A DNA stretch of 64,000 nucleotides from Motiliproteus sp. MSK22-1 (GCF_001968815.1 NZ_MIEQ01000078.1:124001-188000), one strand, 5' to 3'. Counted from the stretch's first letter, positions 24,626 to 33,372 are shown. Numbers and translations: made by a program. The notes: generated by a model not told the origin, from the sequence alone.

Positions 24626-25438
24626 CTACACCTCCTCAACCCAACTCCCAAACAGCCCCTCAACATCATCCACACTCTCAAAGCAAAAATGCTCCCTAAA
24701 GTGCCGAAAGCTCTCAGTATTGTAGAATCTATCAGTTACTGATTCCATACAGGTTCGATCTTCGAACACATAGCAAATTCTGCACCCCAATCTGCTCCCG
24801 TATTTCTTGTTCACGGCTCATAAGGACAAGGTCCGGCAATGATTGGTAATTTGCTTGATGGCTCGCTTTGCGTCCTTACCCATATGCAACTCAAAAACAA
24901 AGAGATAAGAGCGCTTTGGAGTTGTATAGCCTACTACTGCATCGGGGATGATCTGAAAATCTCCTGCTTGAATTGCGGCACGAGATCTTGAAGTGCTTCA
25001 ACTGTGAGAGTTATTCCCTCCATCTCGCTCAAAGTAACAATGAAAGAAGTTCAGATGATAGCCGCATCGAGACAGCCACTTATAAAAAGTAATCTTAAAA
25101 TCAATGGTTGTCGTTCGATGATGATAATCGCTCGCAAAAAAACAACTTCTCCCCAGTGGGCGTCTTATATTTTCTGGACTATACCCCAGTCTCTCAACCA
25201 AGTATTGAGCTCATATCTGAGAAAGGTAATACACGCTTTCCAGTGGTCACTTTCATGGTTCAAAACCAAACTTCAGGCTCTTGATCAAAGGTTTATAACT
25301 CCCTTTCAGGCTACGAAGATAACGGTTTACAGAGGCAATTCCGTTGAGGGGTAATATTCAAAGTAACTGCTTGGCAGTGAGGTATTGGAAAGCAGCCAGT
25401 GCTTCCAATATATAGATTTCTATAATTCGTATAGTCAT
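24626..25438 (-). CDS. Replication-relaxation family protein in code 25
   Basis: 270 residues from ATG 25438 to TAG 24626, six TGA as Gly. It starts in TAATG overlap with the ATPase gene stop. N-terminal winged helix: LEALAAFQYLTAKQLLGIL, then NRYLRSLKGSYKPLIKSLKF and YYLSQIGAQYLVERLGYSP (the G of LLG and QIG are TGA). Then SDYHHRTTTIDFKITF and a nuclease-like half with IPDAVVGY and YLFVFELHMG. This matches the replication-relaxation family found beside TraG-like ATPases on plasmids and conjugative elements. Split into pieces in the standard code. The family call is from pattern memory, but the coherence across six TGA codons is visible directly. Confidence 0.82.
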
Positions 25439-26760
25439 TAGAGCTGGTATTTAGGAAATAATCCTCTCCGATCCGGTTCCACCGTTTTTTCTTCAAAATC
25501 ATAGCTCGGTGATGATTTGATGTAATAGTCTCTCAGTTGCTGTTTTTTCAACTTCATCCACTCTTGAAAAGACATTGAGTGGGAGTTTCTGAGCAAAAAT
25601 TTGGGCGTCCTGATCTTAAACGGCTTTCGTGTCCCTGACTTTATACAGAATTCTCCAACTAGTAGTGCTTCCATTTCTTGGGCAGGAATCCCTGTCTCCC
25701 CTTCAATATTCTTTCTACTCTTGCTTTCGTTCTTTCCCGCAACGATGACACCGGCAGAAAAAAGGGCCTTTTGCAGGTATTTATCAACACGCTGTCACAC
25801 GTATTGACTCGCAAGCACTAGGTACAACTTGTACTTACGTAACTGGGTGAGCGCCTTTTCGATATCCTCAGACACAAAGTATTGGAATTCATCAATATAG
25901 AGATCGGTGGGGGGGCGCTGCGATGAGGATTGTTTGCTGCGTCTAAGAGCAATGATTCTCAAGAGGGCAACGATAAAGCGTCCAAATGCCTCTACACTCT
26001 CGCTTCACAGCTCTCAGAGAGTGAGTTTGAAGATGATGATCTTCTTTTCTGCTATGAGTTTTTCTAGGTGGATCGTATCCACACCGGAAATCAGTTTTTG
26101 AAATATTGGATCATTGAGCAGTACTTGCAGCCTCGTATAGATTCCGTGTTTTGTTATCCAAAGTGACTTTTTGGTGAACCTGTGTTGGAAAAAGTATCGG
26201 TGCTGCCTGTTTGGTGAGCGAGTACCTAGTTCGATGAGGTCTTGGTTATTATCGTCATCCATAAATCTCTGTAGGTCCATAAATGAACTTCCCTTTCTTG
26301 CGAGAAGAACACTCAAGCAAGGATAGATGACCGCATCCATCTGGTTACTGGTGGCCGCTCATTTCAGCAGAACATCTAATATCCTCTTGAGTTCTTGCGC
26401 CATGATACTGACTCCTCTTTCACTAAAGTCATGAGCTATAAACGGGTTTAAGGATGGGAACGTATCTTCCTTGAGAGCAGGATCAATAAAGACAAGTCTG
26501 TCTTTTGCAGGGGATTTTTTAAACTCCTGGAAGCGTGCTATTTCTCCTGCCATGTCTCAATGCGGGTCGATTAGTACAATCGCTCTTGAAGCTCTTTTTC
26601 TGATGATTTCTTGGTAGATGAGCTGCTTTATGAGTTCACTCTTTCAGCATCCAGTTACTCAGGTAATGTAAATATGCTTCTGTCTATCACTCAGAGGCAT
26701 TTTCTTGGACAGCTTTCGATGAAAGTACATGTTTTTCAATTTTCTAAAAAAACGAATCAT
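25438..26760 (-). CDS. TraG/HerA-like conjugation ATPase readable only in code 25
   Basis: 440 residues from ATG 26760 to TAA 25438-25440, seven TGA, no TAA/TAG inside. The Walker A motif YITGVTGCGKSE (Gly34 to Ser41) has two of its glycines written as TGA (26659-26661 and 26644-26646). Next comes VLIDPHGDMAGEI, whose G is TGA (26557-26559), the DPHGD signature of TraG/VirB4/HerA-type ATPases. A second acidic motif LYIDEFQYF lies near the C-terminal part, followed by YLVLASQYVGQRVDKYL. It should drive DNA or plasmid transfer. The following replication-relaxation gene overlaps its stop. This is a second coupling-type ATPase beside the standard-code VirD4 at 7341-8786. Confidence 0.92.
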
Positions 26761-26950
26761 CGTGCATTTTGTTAGATATTAAGTGATCTTTGATTGATCG
26801 TCTTACGTACAACAACAACGGCTATGCAAAGGGATAAAATAAAAGATTTTGTTTTCAACCCTTACCTACTTTATAGCTATGGGTCACTGGTTACTTAGCG
26901 TTATTTTTTTACTCCCTGTTGTTCATATTGCAACGAATCAATCACTGGTG

Positions 26951-27145
26951 CTATACCATTACTAAAGATCAATTGTCATTAGAAAACTGTCTGATCATTT
27001 TTATAACCTCCTTCATCTGATCCTTTGTCAGATAGAATATATCATAAAAAACCTTTGTTTTTACTCAGTTTTTTCTGCCTGCTTGTAGTGAAGCATTATA
27101 GAAGACATCCATGGAAATAGACGTCAAAAAACTCTCCTTTTTCAT
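26951..27145 (-). CDS. Small code-25 protein at head of ATPase operon
   Basis: ATG 27145 to TAG 26951-26953, 64 residues, two TGA as Gly (RKNGVKTKV and SNDNGSLVM). Start MKKESFLTSISMDVFYNASL, then KDQMKEVIKMIRQF. It precedes the ATPase gene by 190 bases on the same strand. Small helical protein; possibly a regulator. Less certain because it is short. Confidence 0.5.
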
Positions 27146-27298
27146 AAACAAATATTTAATAAATAAAACCTCGAGGATTTTTAACTATAAACATAAAAAT
27201 GGATTTGTAAAGTTATAGTAATTAAGGTGATTGATTCTTACTTATTTAAAGCGATATTGTAATAAATAAACTATAATTAACAAAAGGTCTGGATAACC

Positions 27299-27769
27299 AT
27301 GACCGTTAAAACGGGAAAAACCATGTACTCTATTGAAGAAAAAACCACCTTAGAAAAAGCTGCTAAAATAATTGAATCAAAAATATTAACTCATGATGTA
27401 TTTAGTAGCCCTGAAGATGTAACTCGGTATTGTGAGTTTAATCTTCTGCATTATGAGCATGAAGTATTTTTTGTTCTATTTCTCAATAATCAACACTGTC
27501 TTATCGAGAGTGTAAACATGTTTCGAGGGACCATTGATGGTGCTTCGGTATATCCAAGGGAGGTTGCTAAGGAGGCACTTTTTCAAAACGCTGCAGCGGT
27601 TATCTTTGCCCATAATCACCCCTCTGGAAACCCCGAACCAAGTAGAGCAGATATTAGCCTTACAAAGCAGCTCTTAGAAGCCTTGAACCTTTTGGATATT
27701 CGGGTGCTTGATCATATCGTTGTTGGGTCCCAAGGCAGTATATCATTTGCTCAAAGGGGGTTATTATAA
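27299..27769 (+). CDS. RadC-like JAB-domain protein
   Basis: 156 residues. The C-terminal two thirds form the RadC/MPN(JAB) fold: LFLNNQHCLIESVNMFRGTI, then VIFAHNHPSGNPEPSRADIS with the HxHPSG(x)nD metal motif, then LDIRVLDHIVVG. The N-terminal ~35 residues are a short helical extension. RadC homologues are common cargo near integrases of genomic islands; their role is unsettled and not simply DNA repair. Standard code, TAA stop. It probably shares a transcript with the helix-turn-helix gene 14 bases downstream. Confidence 0.88.
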   Translation: MTVKTGKTMYSIEEKTTLEKAAKIIESKILTHDVFSSPEDVTRYCEFNLLHYEHEVFFVLFLNNQHCLIESVNMFRGTIDGASVYPREVAKEALFQNAAAVIFAHNHPSGNPEPSRADISLTKQLLEALNLLDIRVLDHIVVGSQGSISFAQRGLL

Positions 27770-27782
27770 CCCCACCAAAACC

Positions 27783-28151
27783 ATGAGATGGAAGCCCATG
27801 AGCGAAGAAGCGCCGGTATACGAGACTACTGATAGCATTGACATACAGGCGTTTTCTCAGCTTGCTTGTGCCCAGCATAAAGATGATGCGGGATTCAAAG
27901 TGCCAAGCCCAGAAGAGATAAAGGCCCTCAGAAATTATCTAGGGCTCTCGCAGGTGGCTTGTGCTCGGTTTACTGGTGTGAGTTATAAACCTGAGAAAGG
28001 CTCTTCAATCGTTCGTAAGTGGGAAACCTCTAAAGAAAACAGAAATCATAAGCCTATTCCCTATGCTGCTTGGCGGTTGTTGCTGGCTGCTGCCAAGGTG
28101 ATTGATTTGGATGAAGATATTGAAATATCAAAACAAAGGCCCTCTATTTGA
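27783..28151 (+). CDS. Helix-turn-helix protein next to RadC
   Basis: 122 residues from ATG 27783; ATG 27798 is an alternative, and the upstream extension to 27708 overlaps radC. The central domain EEIKALRNYLGLSQVACARF, then VRKWETSKENRNHKPIPY, is an Xre-like helix-turn-helix of the kind found in antitoxins and island regulators. Lies between radC and the convergent integrase gene, so a role in controlling integration or transfer is plausible. TGA stop with TAA three codons later. Confidence 0.7.
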   Translation: MRWKPMSEEAPVYETTDSIDIQAFSQLACAQHKDDAGFKVPSPEEIKALRNYLGLSQVACARFTGVSYKPEKGSSIVRKWETSKENRNHKPIPYAAWRLLLAAAKVIDLDEDIEISKQRPSI

Positions 28152-28281
28152 TATAACTAAACAAAGAAGGAAGGGTCATAATCCATCTGAAAGTTATAAA
28201 AAGCAGTATTAACGGGAAATGTTTTTAATGTTTTTCCATCTTATTCAATCCATGGGTTTTATGAGGTTTCTCTTATAAAAA

Positions 28282-29469
28282 CTATACGATTGTTTCTACT
28301 ATTAAAGCTATTTTATTTAATGCGTCTTTTCTTTCTTCAAAGTAATCGTATCTATCATAGATTCCCTCAACCCCTTTTAGTTTATGGTTCATGCAACGCT
28401 CTGCAACGTGGCCGGGGATTCCTATGCTTGCCATCAGGCTTCGGCACGTCCTACGAAGATCGTGAACGGTGAAGTGATCAATCTCTAGCTTCTCTTGTCG
28501 AAAGAGCTTCTGGATTGCGGCGTTGAGCGTGTCGGGGCTTACGTGCCCAAATCTTTTACTTGCTCGTCTGTTGGGGAAAACGTAATCAGAGCCACAGGAG
28601 CGCATTTGAAGCTCTTTCAACCATTTAATAGCTAGAGGAGGGAGTGGGATAGTAATTCCGCTACCGGTCTTGCTACGCTCTTCTGGAAGCTTCCAAAGAG
28701 CATTTTTTAGTTCAAACTCAGACCATCTGGCTGACATAAGCTCCCCTTTACGAACTCCGAGAGCTAACAGTAAAGCTACTGCAAGATAATTTTCACGTTT
28801 GAATTGATCACTATTTTCACGGAAACAAGAAAAAACGACTGCTAACTCTTCTTGAGATAACGCTCGTGTGCGACTTTTTTCGACTCCACCAGCATCACTG
28901 GTGTTAAAGGCTTCAGCTGGATTACTCGTTCGTAAATCAAGCTTTATAGCGTGTCGAAAGAGCTGCTTACAATACATAAGCGCGTCATTGGCGATACTTG
29001 GTCTTTGGCTACTGGCTATTTCTTCAATGATGGCTCGTATGTCTCGTGGGTTCACTTGTCCAATTGCCAGCTCTCCAATACTGGGGGCTATATCTTTTTC
29101 ATATACTCGCCGTGGGATATTGGGGTGCTTGAGGCGTCGTTCACAATCTTTGATCCAATCAGCAGCCAAATCATCTACGGTTTTAAATTGGGGCGTTTTT
29201 GCTCGTTTCCTTTCTGCCAGTGGATCAATACCGTTTCTAACGTCCTGCTTTGCTTTTGCGGCTTGCGCGTTGGCATCCGCGAGTGACATATCAGGATAGC
29301 GGCTGAGGGTCATCTGTCGTCGCTTGTTATGGATGCTATAACGAATTTCCCAGAACCCTGTCCCCTCACTACTCACACGAAAGTAGAGCCCGTTACCGGC
29401 GGTATATCTCCCTGGTGTTGCTTGTTTGAGCAGAGCTTTTGCTTGTTTATCACTGAATCTAGCCGTCAT
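28282..29469 (-). CDS. Tyrosine integrase of the yicC-inserted island
   Basis: From ATG 29469, 395 residues; the upstream 19 codons are less likely. The arm-binding domain begins MTARFSDKQAKALLKQATPG (DUF4102-type), followed by a SAM-like core-binding domain and the catalytic domain. Visible catalytic parts are LALGVRKGELMSARWSEF (first Arg), FTVHDLRRTCRSLMASIG (His-x-x-Arg), and AERCMNHKLKGVEGIYDRYD (His and the nucleophilic Tyr). P4/IntS-type integrases of this layout sit at one end of genomic islands. It is oriented away from yicC, whose 3' end lies 200 bases off; islands inserted at the 3' end of yicC are known in Vibrio and relatives. Confidence 0.93.
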   Translation of the reverse strand: MTARFSDKQAKALLKQATPGRYTAGNGLYFRVSSEGTGFWEIRYSIHNKRRQMTLSRYPDMSLADANAQAAKAKQDVRNGIDPLAERKRAKTPQFKTVDDLAADWIKDCERRLKHPNIPRRVYEKDIAPSIGELAIGQVNPRDIRAIIEEIASSQRPSIANDALMYCKQLFRHAIKLDLRTSNPAEAFNTSDAGGVEKSRTRALSQEELAVVFSCFRENSDQFKRENYLAVALLLALGVRKGELMSARWSEFELKNALWKLPEERSKTGSGITIPLPPLAIKWLKELQMRSCGSDYVFPNRRASKRFGHVSPDTLNAAIQKLFRQEKLEIDHFTVHDLRRTCRSLMASIGIPGHVAERCMNHKLKGVEGIYDRYDYFEERKDALNKIALIVETIV

Positions 29470-29526
29470 CTTTCCTCGCTCCTTTTCCAAATTGGTGACA
29501 GATTTCAAAACTGGGAGAGCAATCAC

Positions 29527-29700
29527 AATGTTTTGCGAAACCTGTCACCAGATCTGTCACCAATAGTTTGGAACATAGGGCGATAAGAGTAAACCTTGAG
29601 AAATAGAAAAGCCCCAGAGTATGGGGCTTAAGTGAGAACTTGAAACAATCTGAAACAGCTCGAAACGCTATTCGATGTTTTGAATCTGCTCACGCATTTG
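29527..29700. other. Probable island-chromosome junction at yicC 3' end
   Basis: The integrase and the yicC stop codon (29668) are only ~200 bases apart. Between them lie three GAAAC-containing repeats in close succession (29641-29666), which could be integrase arm sites. The attachment core is expected to overlap the last codons of yicC. I could not find the matching attL copy in the window, so the left end of the island may lie outside it. Confidence 0.5.
29609..29629 (-). terminator. Terminator downstream of yicC
   Basis: AAGCCCCAGAGTATGGGGCTT forms a 7-8 bp GC-rich hairpin. On the minus strand it is followed by TTTTCTATTTC, so it terminates yicC. Confidence 0.75.
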
Positions 29701-30534
29701 TTCGATTAAAACCTTCAGTTCTACTGCGCATTGGGTTGTTTCTGCTACGATCGATTTTGAGGAGAGTGTGTTGGCTTCCCGGTTGAGTTCCTGCATCAGG
29801 AAATCAAGTCGACGGCCAACAGGCCCTTTTTGCTTTAGCACTCTCTGCACTTCAGTAACATGGGTGTCCAAACGATCCAGCTCTTCGTCCACATCCGCTT
29901 TTTGGGCAAGCAGCACCAGCTCCTGCTCAACTCGGTTTGGGTCCAATTCAACTTTGGCTTCTTCCAGCCGGTTTAGAATATTTTCTCTCTGTTTCGTCAG
30001 AATTTCCGGCAGTTTGGCTCGGACTTGAATAACGACTTCTGAGATGGCGTCAAGTCGTTGGTTGACCAATTGTTCCAATTCGAGGCCTTCACGCTGACGG
30101 TTTTCGATCAGCTCTGCTATAGCTTGATCGAACAGTGTCAGAGCTTCTTTCTGAACGGCTTTCATATCGACCTGGGTTTCAGCGAGTACACCTGGCCAGC
30201 GTAAAACGTCAAGGGGGTCCAAGGGAGCGGGATCTGCCAGAAGGTTTGTGACCTGCTGAGCAGCATCTCGTAACTGAGTTGCTAACTCGAGATTAACGCT
30301 TAGTTGGGCATCTGTTCGCTCTGAAGGAGAAAAACGCAGGGTGCAATCGACCTTGCCGCGCTGTAAGCGTTTCCGAAGGGTTTCTCTCAGGCCTCCTTCC
30401 AACTCCCGGAAGCTTTCCGGTAGTCTAAGCATCGGTTCCAGGTAACGGTGATTGACGGAACGGATTTCCCAGATCAGGGTTCCCCAAGAGTGTTCACTTT
30501 GCTGTCGAGCAAAAGCGGTCATACTGCGTGTCAT
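29668..30534 (-). CDS. yicC: YicC endoribonuclease-family protein
   Basis: 288 residues, full length. Starts MTRSMTAFARQQSEHSWGTL and contains EIRSVNHRYLEPMLRLPE, both hallmarks of YicC, and ends in VLIEQMREQIQNIE. YicC proteins are stress-linked endoribonucleases that affect small RNA turnover. As in most gammaproteobacteria it is divergent from rph. Its 3' end is the probable insertion site of the neighbouring island, and it appears intact, so integration has preserved the reading frame. Confidence 0.95.
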   Translation of the reverse strand: MTRSMTAFARQQSEHSWGTLIWEIRSVNHRYLEPMLRLPESFRELEGGLRETLRKRLQRGKVDCTLRFSPSERTDAQLSVNLELATQLRDAAQQVTNLLADPAPLDPLDVLRWPGVLAETQVDMKAVQKEALTLFDQAIAELIENRQREGLELEQLVNQRLDAISEVVIQVRAKLPEILTKQRENILNRLEEAKVELDPNRVEQELVLLAQKADVDEELDRLDTHVTEVQRVLKQKGPVGRRLDFLMQELNREANTLSSKSIVAETTQCAVELKVLIEQMREQIQNIE

Positions 30535-30798
30535 ATTGGCTAATCTCGATTAAAATCGGCGAATCCAAAGGGCACTATTCTAACAACCTAGGTGCAATAC
30601 GTACTAGAATAGTTTTCTTTACCTAAGAAACTCAGTTTTTATGATCAAGTGGTCTGGTGTTGGGTACCTTTATGGCTTTTGTTCTAAAAAATGAGCTTCT
30701 AAGAATTAATATTTAACAACTGATGCTTTAACAGCGCGATAGGGTATTTCATGAGCTCTTCTCTTTCTGAACAACTGAAGAATCTGGGTGTGGATGCG

Positions 30799-31521
30799 AT
30801 GCGTCCCAGCGGACGGCAGCCCGATCAGCTGCGTGAGGTACGTATTACACGCCACTATACCAAACATGCAGAAGGATCTGTTCTGGTTGAATTTGGCGAT
30901 ACTAGGGTTCTCTGTACTGCTTCTGTGACACGGGGTGTGCCTCGTTTTCTCCGCGGTAGTGGCAAAGGCTGGGTGACGGCAGAATATGGCATGTTACCTC
31001 GCTCTACAGGATCCAGGATGGATCGAGAGGCGGCCCGCGGCAAACAAGGAGGACGTACTGTTGAAATTCAGCGTCTGATTGGTCGTTCATTGCGAGCCAT
31101 CATGAATTTGGATCGCCTGGGCGAGAATACCATTGCTATTGATTGTGATGTTATTCAGGCCGACGGCGGAACTCGTACCGCTGCAATTACCGGAGCCTGT
31201 GTAGCACTGAAGGATGCCATTGACGTTTTACGTAAAGATAAGAATGGCGCAGTGAAGGGAAATCCTTTTGCTGGATTACTCGGTGCAGTCTCGGTGGGGA
31301 TCTATAAGGGGCAGCCAGTACTTGACCTTGATTATGCAGAAGATTCCAAGGCTGAAACTGACATGAATGTAATCATGAATGAGGCCGGGGGGTTTGTTGA
31401 GATCCAAGGAACGGCAGAAGGCGCGACATTCAATCAGGATGAACTGAACAGTATGCTGGCACTGGCATCAAAAGGTATCAAAGAACTGATCGAGATACAG
31501 AAAGCTGCATTAGCTGAATAA
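30799..31521 (+). CDS. rph: Ribonuclease PH
   Basis: 240 residues from ATG 30799, the start matching family length; an upstream ATG at 30751 would add 16. Contains [55 protein letters not shown] and [20 protein letters not shown], the phosphate-binding and active-site segments of RNase PH, which trims tRNA 3' ends by phosphorolysis. The frame is intact, unlike the frameshifted rph of E. coli K-12. Ends just before a bidirectional terminator. Confidence 0.96.
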   Translation: MRPSGRQPDQLREVRITRHYTKHAEGSVLVEFGDTRVLCTASVTRGVPRFLRGSGKGWVTAEYGMLPRSTGSRMDREAARGKQGGRTVEIQRLIGRSLRAIMNLDRLGENTIAIDCDVIQADGGTRTAAITGACVALKDAIDVLRKDKNGAVKGNPFAGLLGAVSVGIYKGQPVLDLDYAEDSKAETDMNVIMNEAGGFVEIQGTAEGATFNQDELNSMLALASKGIKELIEIQKAALAE

Positions 31522-31542
31522 GCAATAATGAACGGATGTAAA

Positions 31543-31561
31543 CAAGGCCCTTAAAGGGCCT
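31543..31561. terminator. Bidirectional terminator between rph and crc-like gene
   Basis: AAGGCCC-TTAAA-GGGCCTT hairpin between two convergent genes, with T-rich sequence on the plus side. Confidence 0.75.
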
Positions 31562-31593
31562 TATTTACATATCAGAAATACCAACAAGCTTGA

Positions 31594-32361
31594 CTAGATA
31601 TTATATTCAATCGTCAACGGAGCGTGCTCAGAAAAGCGCTGCTCTCGACTGATCTCGGCGTTGCGGATGAGCTTTCTTAAGCCTTTGGTGGTGACCTGAT
31701 AGTCCAGCCGTGCTCCTTCGTTTAATGTCCAGGCTCGATTATAAGAAGGCCACCAGGTGAATTGATGGTCAGAATGATCAACTTCTCGGAATGCATCAAC
31801 AAACCCCAGCTCATTAAAAATCATATCCAACCACTGGCGTTCTTCAGGTAAGAAGCCCGAATTCTTCTGATTGACATACCAATTACTTAAATCAGTTGTC
31901 TTGTGGGCAATGTTCCAGGTACCGCAAAAAATAAACTGGCGGCGTTTGCGCAGGGTTTTCTGTAAATGTGCCAGAAACTCTTCCATATAATGGAATTTCA
32001 TTGATTGAGCACCGTCATCTTTCAAGCCTGACGGGATCATCATCGAAGCAACACTAACCTTATCGTAATCCGCCTGGATGAAACGGCCGTGAAAGTCGCA
32101 TTGCTCGAATCCCAGTCCGGTCATAATCGCTTTCGGTGGCGTTTTGCAATAGAGTGCCACCCCGCTGTAACCATCTTCAAAGGCGTCAAAGAAATAGGGG
32201 TAATAGCCATTTGGATGATAAATAGAATCATCCAGCTCGTACTCTTTGGCACGCAAGTCCTGCAAACAGACTACATCAGCGTCTTGCTCTACCATCCAAT
32301 CAAAAAAGCCTTTTTCAGCAGCTTGCTGGATGCCTTCTACATTCAGCGTCATGACACGCAT
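31594..32361 (-). CDS. crc: Crc-like protein (degenerate exonuclease III fold)
   Basis: 255 residues from ATG 32361; the ORF extends 12 codons upstream. The fold is that of exonuclease III, but key residues differ: LQD where catalytic enzymes have LQE, FCGTWNIAHK where the Asp of GDxN is Thr, and FSEHAPL where the Asp of SDHxP is Glu. NWYVNQKNSGFLPEERQWLD is typical of Pseudomonas Crc, the Hfq partner in catabolite repression, which also lacks nuclease activity and lies beside pyrE. Location next to pyrE supports Crc over a repair enzyme. Whether it binds Hfq here is inference. Confidence 0.8.
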   Translation of the reverse strand: MRVMTLNVEGIQQAAEKGFFDWMVEQDADVVCLQDLRAKEYELDDSIYHPNGYYPYFFDAFEDGYSGVALYCKTPPKAIMTGLGFEQCDFHGRFIQADYDKVSVASMMIPSGLKDDGAQSMKFHYMEEFLAHLQKTLRKRRQFIFCGTWNIAHKTTDLSNWYVNQKNSGFLPEERQWLDMIFNELGFVDAFREVDHSDHQFTWWPSYNRAWTLNEGARLDYQVTTKGLRKLIRNAEISREQRFSEHAPLTIEYNI

Positions 32362-32639
32362 CGGGGGAATTACCTTACACATGTGGCTGTTATTCAACAG
32401 CCGGAGAATTTAAAGCGAGATTGTATAGCGTTCCACAGTAAAACTGAAATATAAGTTGTCAACCTTTCTTTAGATGTAAAGTGTACGGGTATCTAATGAG
32501 AGTCAATTATCTCATTGCCATTTACCTCATGCCTACAGTTTCTCCGTCGTTTGTCATCTGTGTATCTCCGATGTGAGATGGACTTGAATGGTGTATCATT
32601 GGCGCCGTTTTTATATAGCGAGAAATGAGGTCTGATCGA

Positions 32640-33281
32640 ATGCAAGATTACCAACGTGAGTTTATTGAATTTGCCATAGAGCGTGGTGTACTGCGATTCG
32701 GTGAGTTCAGTCTTAAATCTGGTCGTACCAGTCCTTATTTTTTTAATGCAGGCCTTTTTAACACGGGTGAAGCACTGGCTCGTCTTGGTCGTTATTATGC
32801 GGCTGCTATCCAGAATTCCGGAATTGACTTTGATGTGATGCTGGGGCCTGCCTATAAAGGCATTCCCTTAGCAACAACAACCTGCGTCTCCTTAGCTAAT
32901 GATTACCAGAGAGATGTTCCCTATGTCTTTAATCGTAAAGAAGCTAAAGATCATGGTGAGGGTGGGAATTTAGTCGGTGCGCCGCTGCAGGGCCGGGTGT
33001 TAATCATTGATGATGTAATTACCGCTGGAACTGCCATACGGGAGGTGATGACACTTATTGATCAGGCCGGTGCATCGCCTGCGGCTGTTGTTATTGCTTT
33101 GGATCGTCAGGAGCGTGGTAAAGGTGAGCTTTCAGCGATTCAGGAAGTTGAGCGGGATTTTAATATGGAGGTGGTTAGTATCGTCTCTTTGGCAGATTTA
33201 TTGGAGTATCTGCAGGAACAAGGGAACCGACAGCAGGAGGTTGCCGCCATTCGTCAGTACCGCGAGTCTTATGGTATCTGA
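32640..33281 (+). CDS. pyrE: Orotate phosphoribosyltransferase
   Basis: 213 residues from ATG 32640. Contains [19 protein letters not shown] at the N-terminus, AYKGIPLA, and the PRPP-binding motif [18 protein letters not shown]. It converts orotate and PRPP to orotidine monophosphate in pyrimidine synthesis. Divergent from the crc-like gene, as in Pseudomonas. The upstream ~240 bases probably contain both promoters. Confidence 0.96.
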   Translation: MQDYQREFIEFAIERGVLRFGEFSLKSGRTSPYFFNAGLFNTGEALARLGRYYAAAIQNSGIDFDVMLGPAYKGIPLATTTCVSLANDYQRDVPYVFNRKEAKDHGEGGNLVGAPLQGRVLIIDDVITAGTAIREVMTLIDQAGASPAAVVIALDRQERGKGELSAIQEVERDFNMEVVSIVSLADLLEYLQEQGNRQQEVAAIRQYRESYGI

Positions 33282-33372
33282 CGGCACGTATTTTTGTCAG
33301 TCACAGCCATGGATGGCGGGAACTCTCCGGTGGTTGGGCTTTCTTATAATTATGCCCACAGGAGGTGTTACA

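Noticed and set aside
24457-24699. Plus-strand ORF of 80 codons
   Set aside because: Its second half is antisense to the code-25 replication-relaxation gene and it has low-complexity Pro/Gln/His composition.
15704-26760. TGA as Trp (code 4, Mycoplasma-like)
   Set aside because: TGA matches Gly, not Trp, in RPGF, PFGYR, the Walker A motif and DPHGD; TGG is also used for Trp in the same genes.
5344-27145. TGA codons as selenocysteine or ordinary readthrough sites
   Set aside because: There are up to 12 TGA per gene, including a TGA-TGA doublet, with no repeated SECIS-like structure, and they fall on conserved glycines. Selenocysteine or leaky stops cannot explain that.
5344-27145. Treating the broken ORFs simply as pseudogenes
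   Set aside because: Apart from one TAG (20532), every interruption inside these frames is TGA; no TAA, TAG or frameshift. Neutral decay would give all types.
6270-28284. Excess of TAA/TAG stops in standard-code island genes as an adaptation to both codes
   Set aside because: About 4 of 22 island genes end in TGA versus roughly 8 of 28 chromosomal genes by my count; the difference is too small to claim.
1-29469. Whole island in code 25, standard-looking genes merely avoiding TGA
   Set aside because: Long genes such as VirD4, HNH, AvcD and the HExxH protein use no TGA for any of their many glycines, and mobC ends with a TGA overlapping the relaxase ATG; reading through would add about 90 unnatural residues.
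29641-29666. GAAAC triplets as a CRISPR or iteron array
   Set aside because: Only three short imperfect copies at the integrase/yicC junction; at most integrase arm sites.
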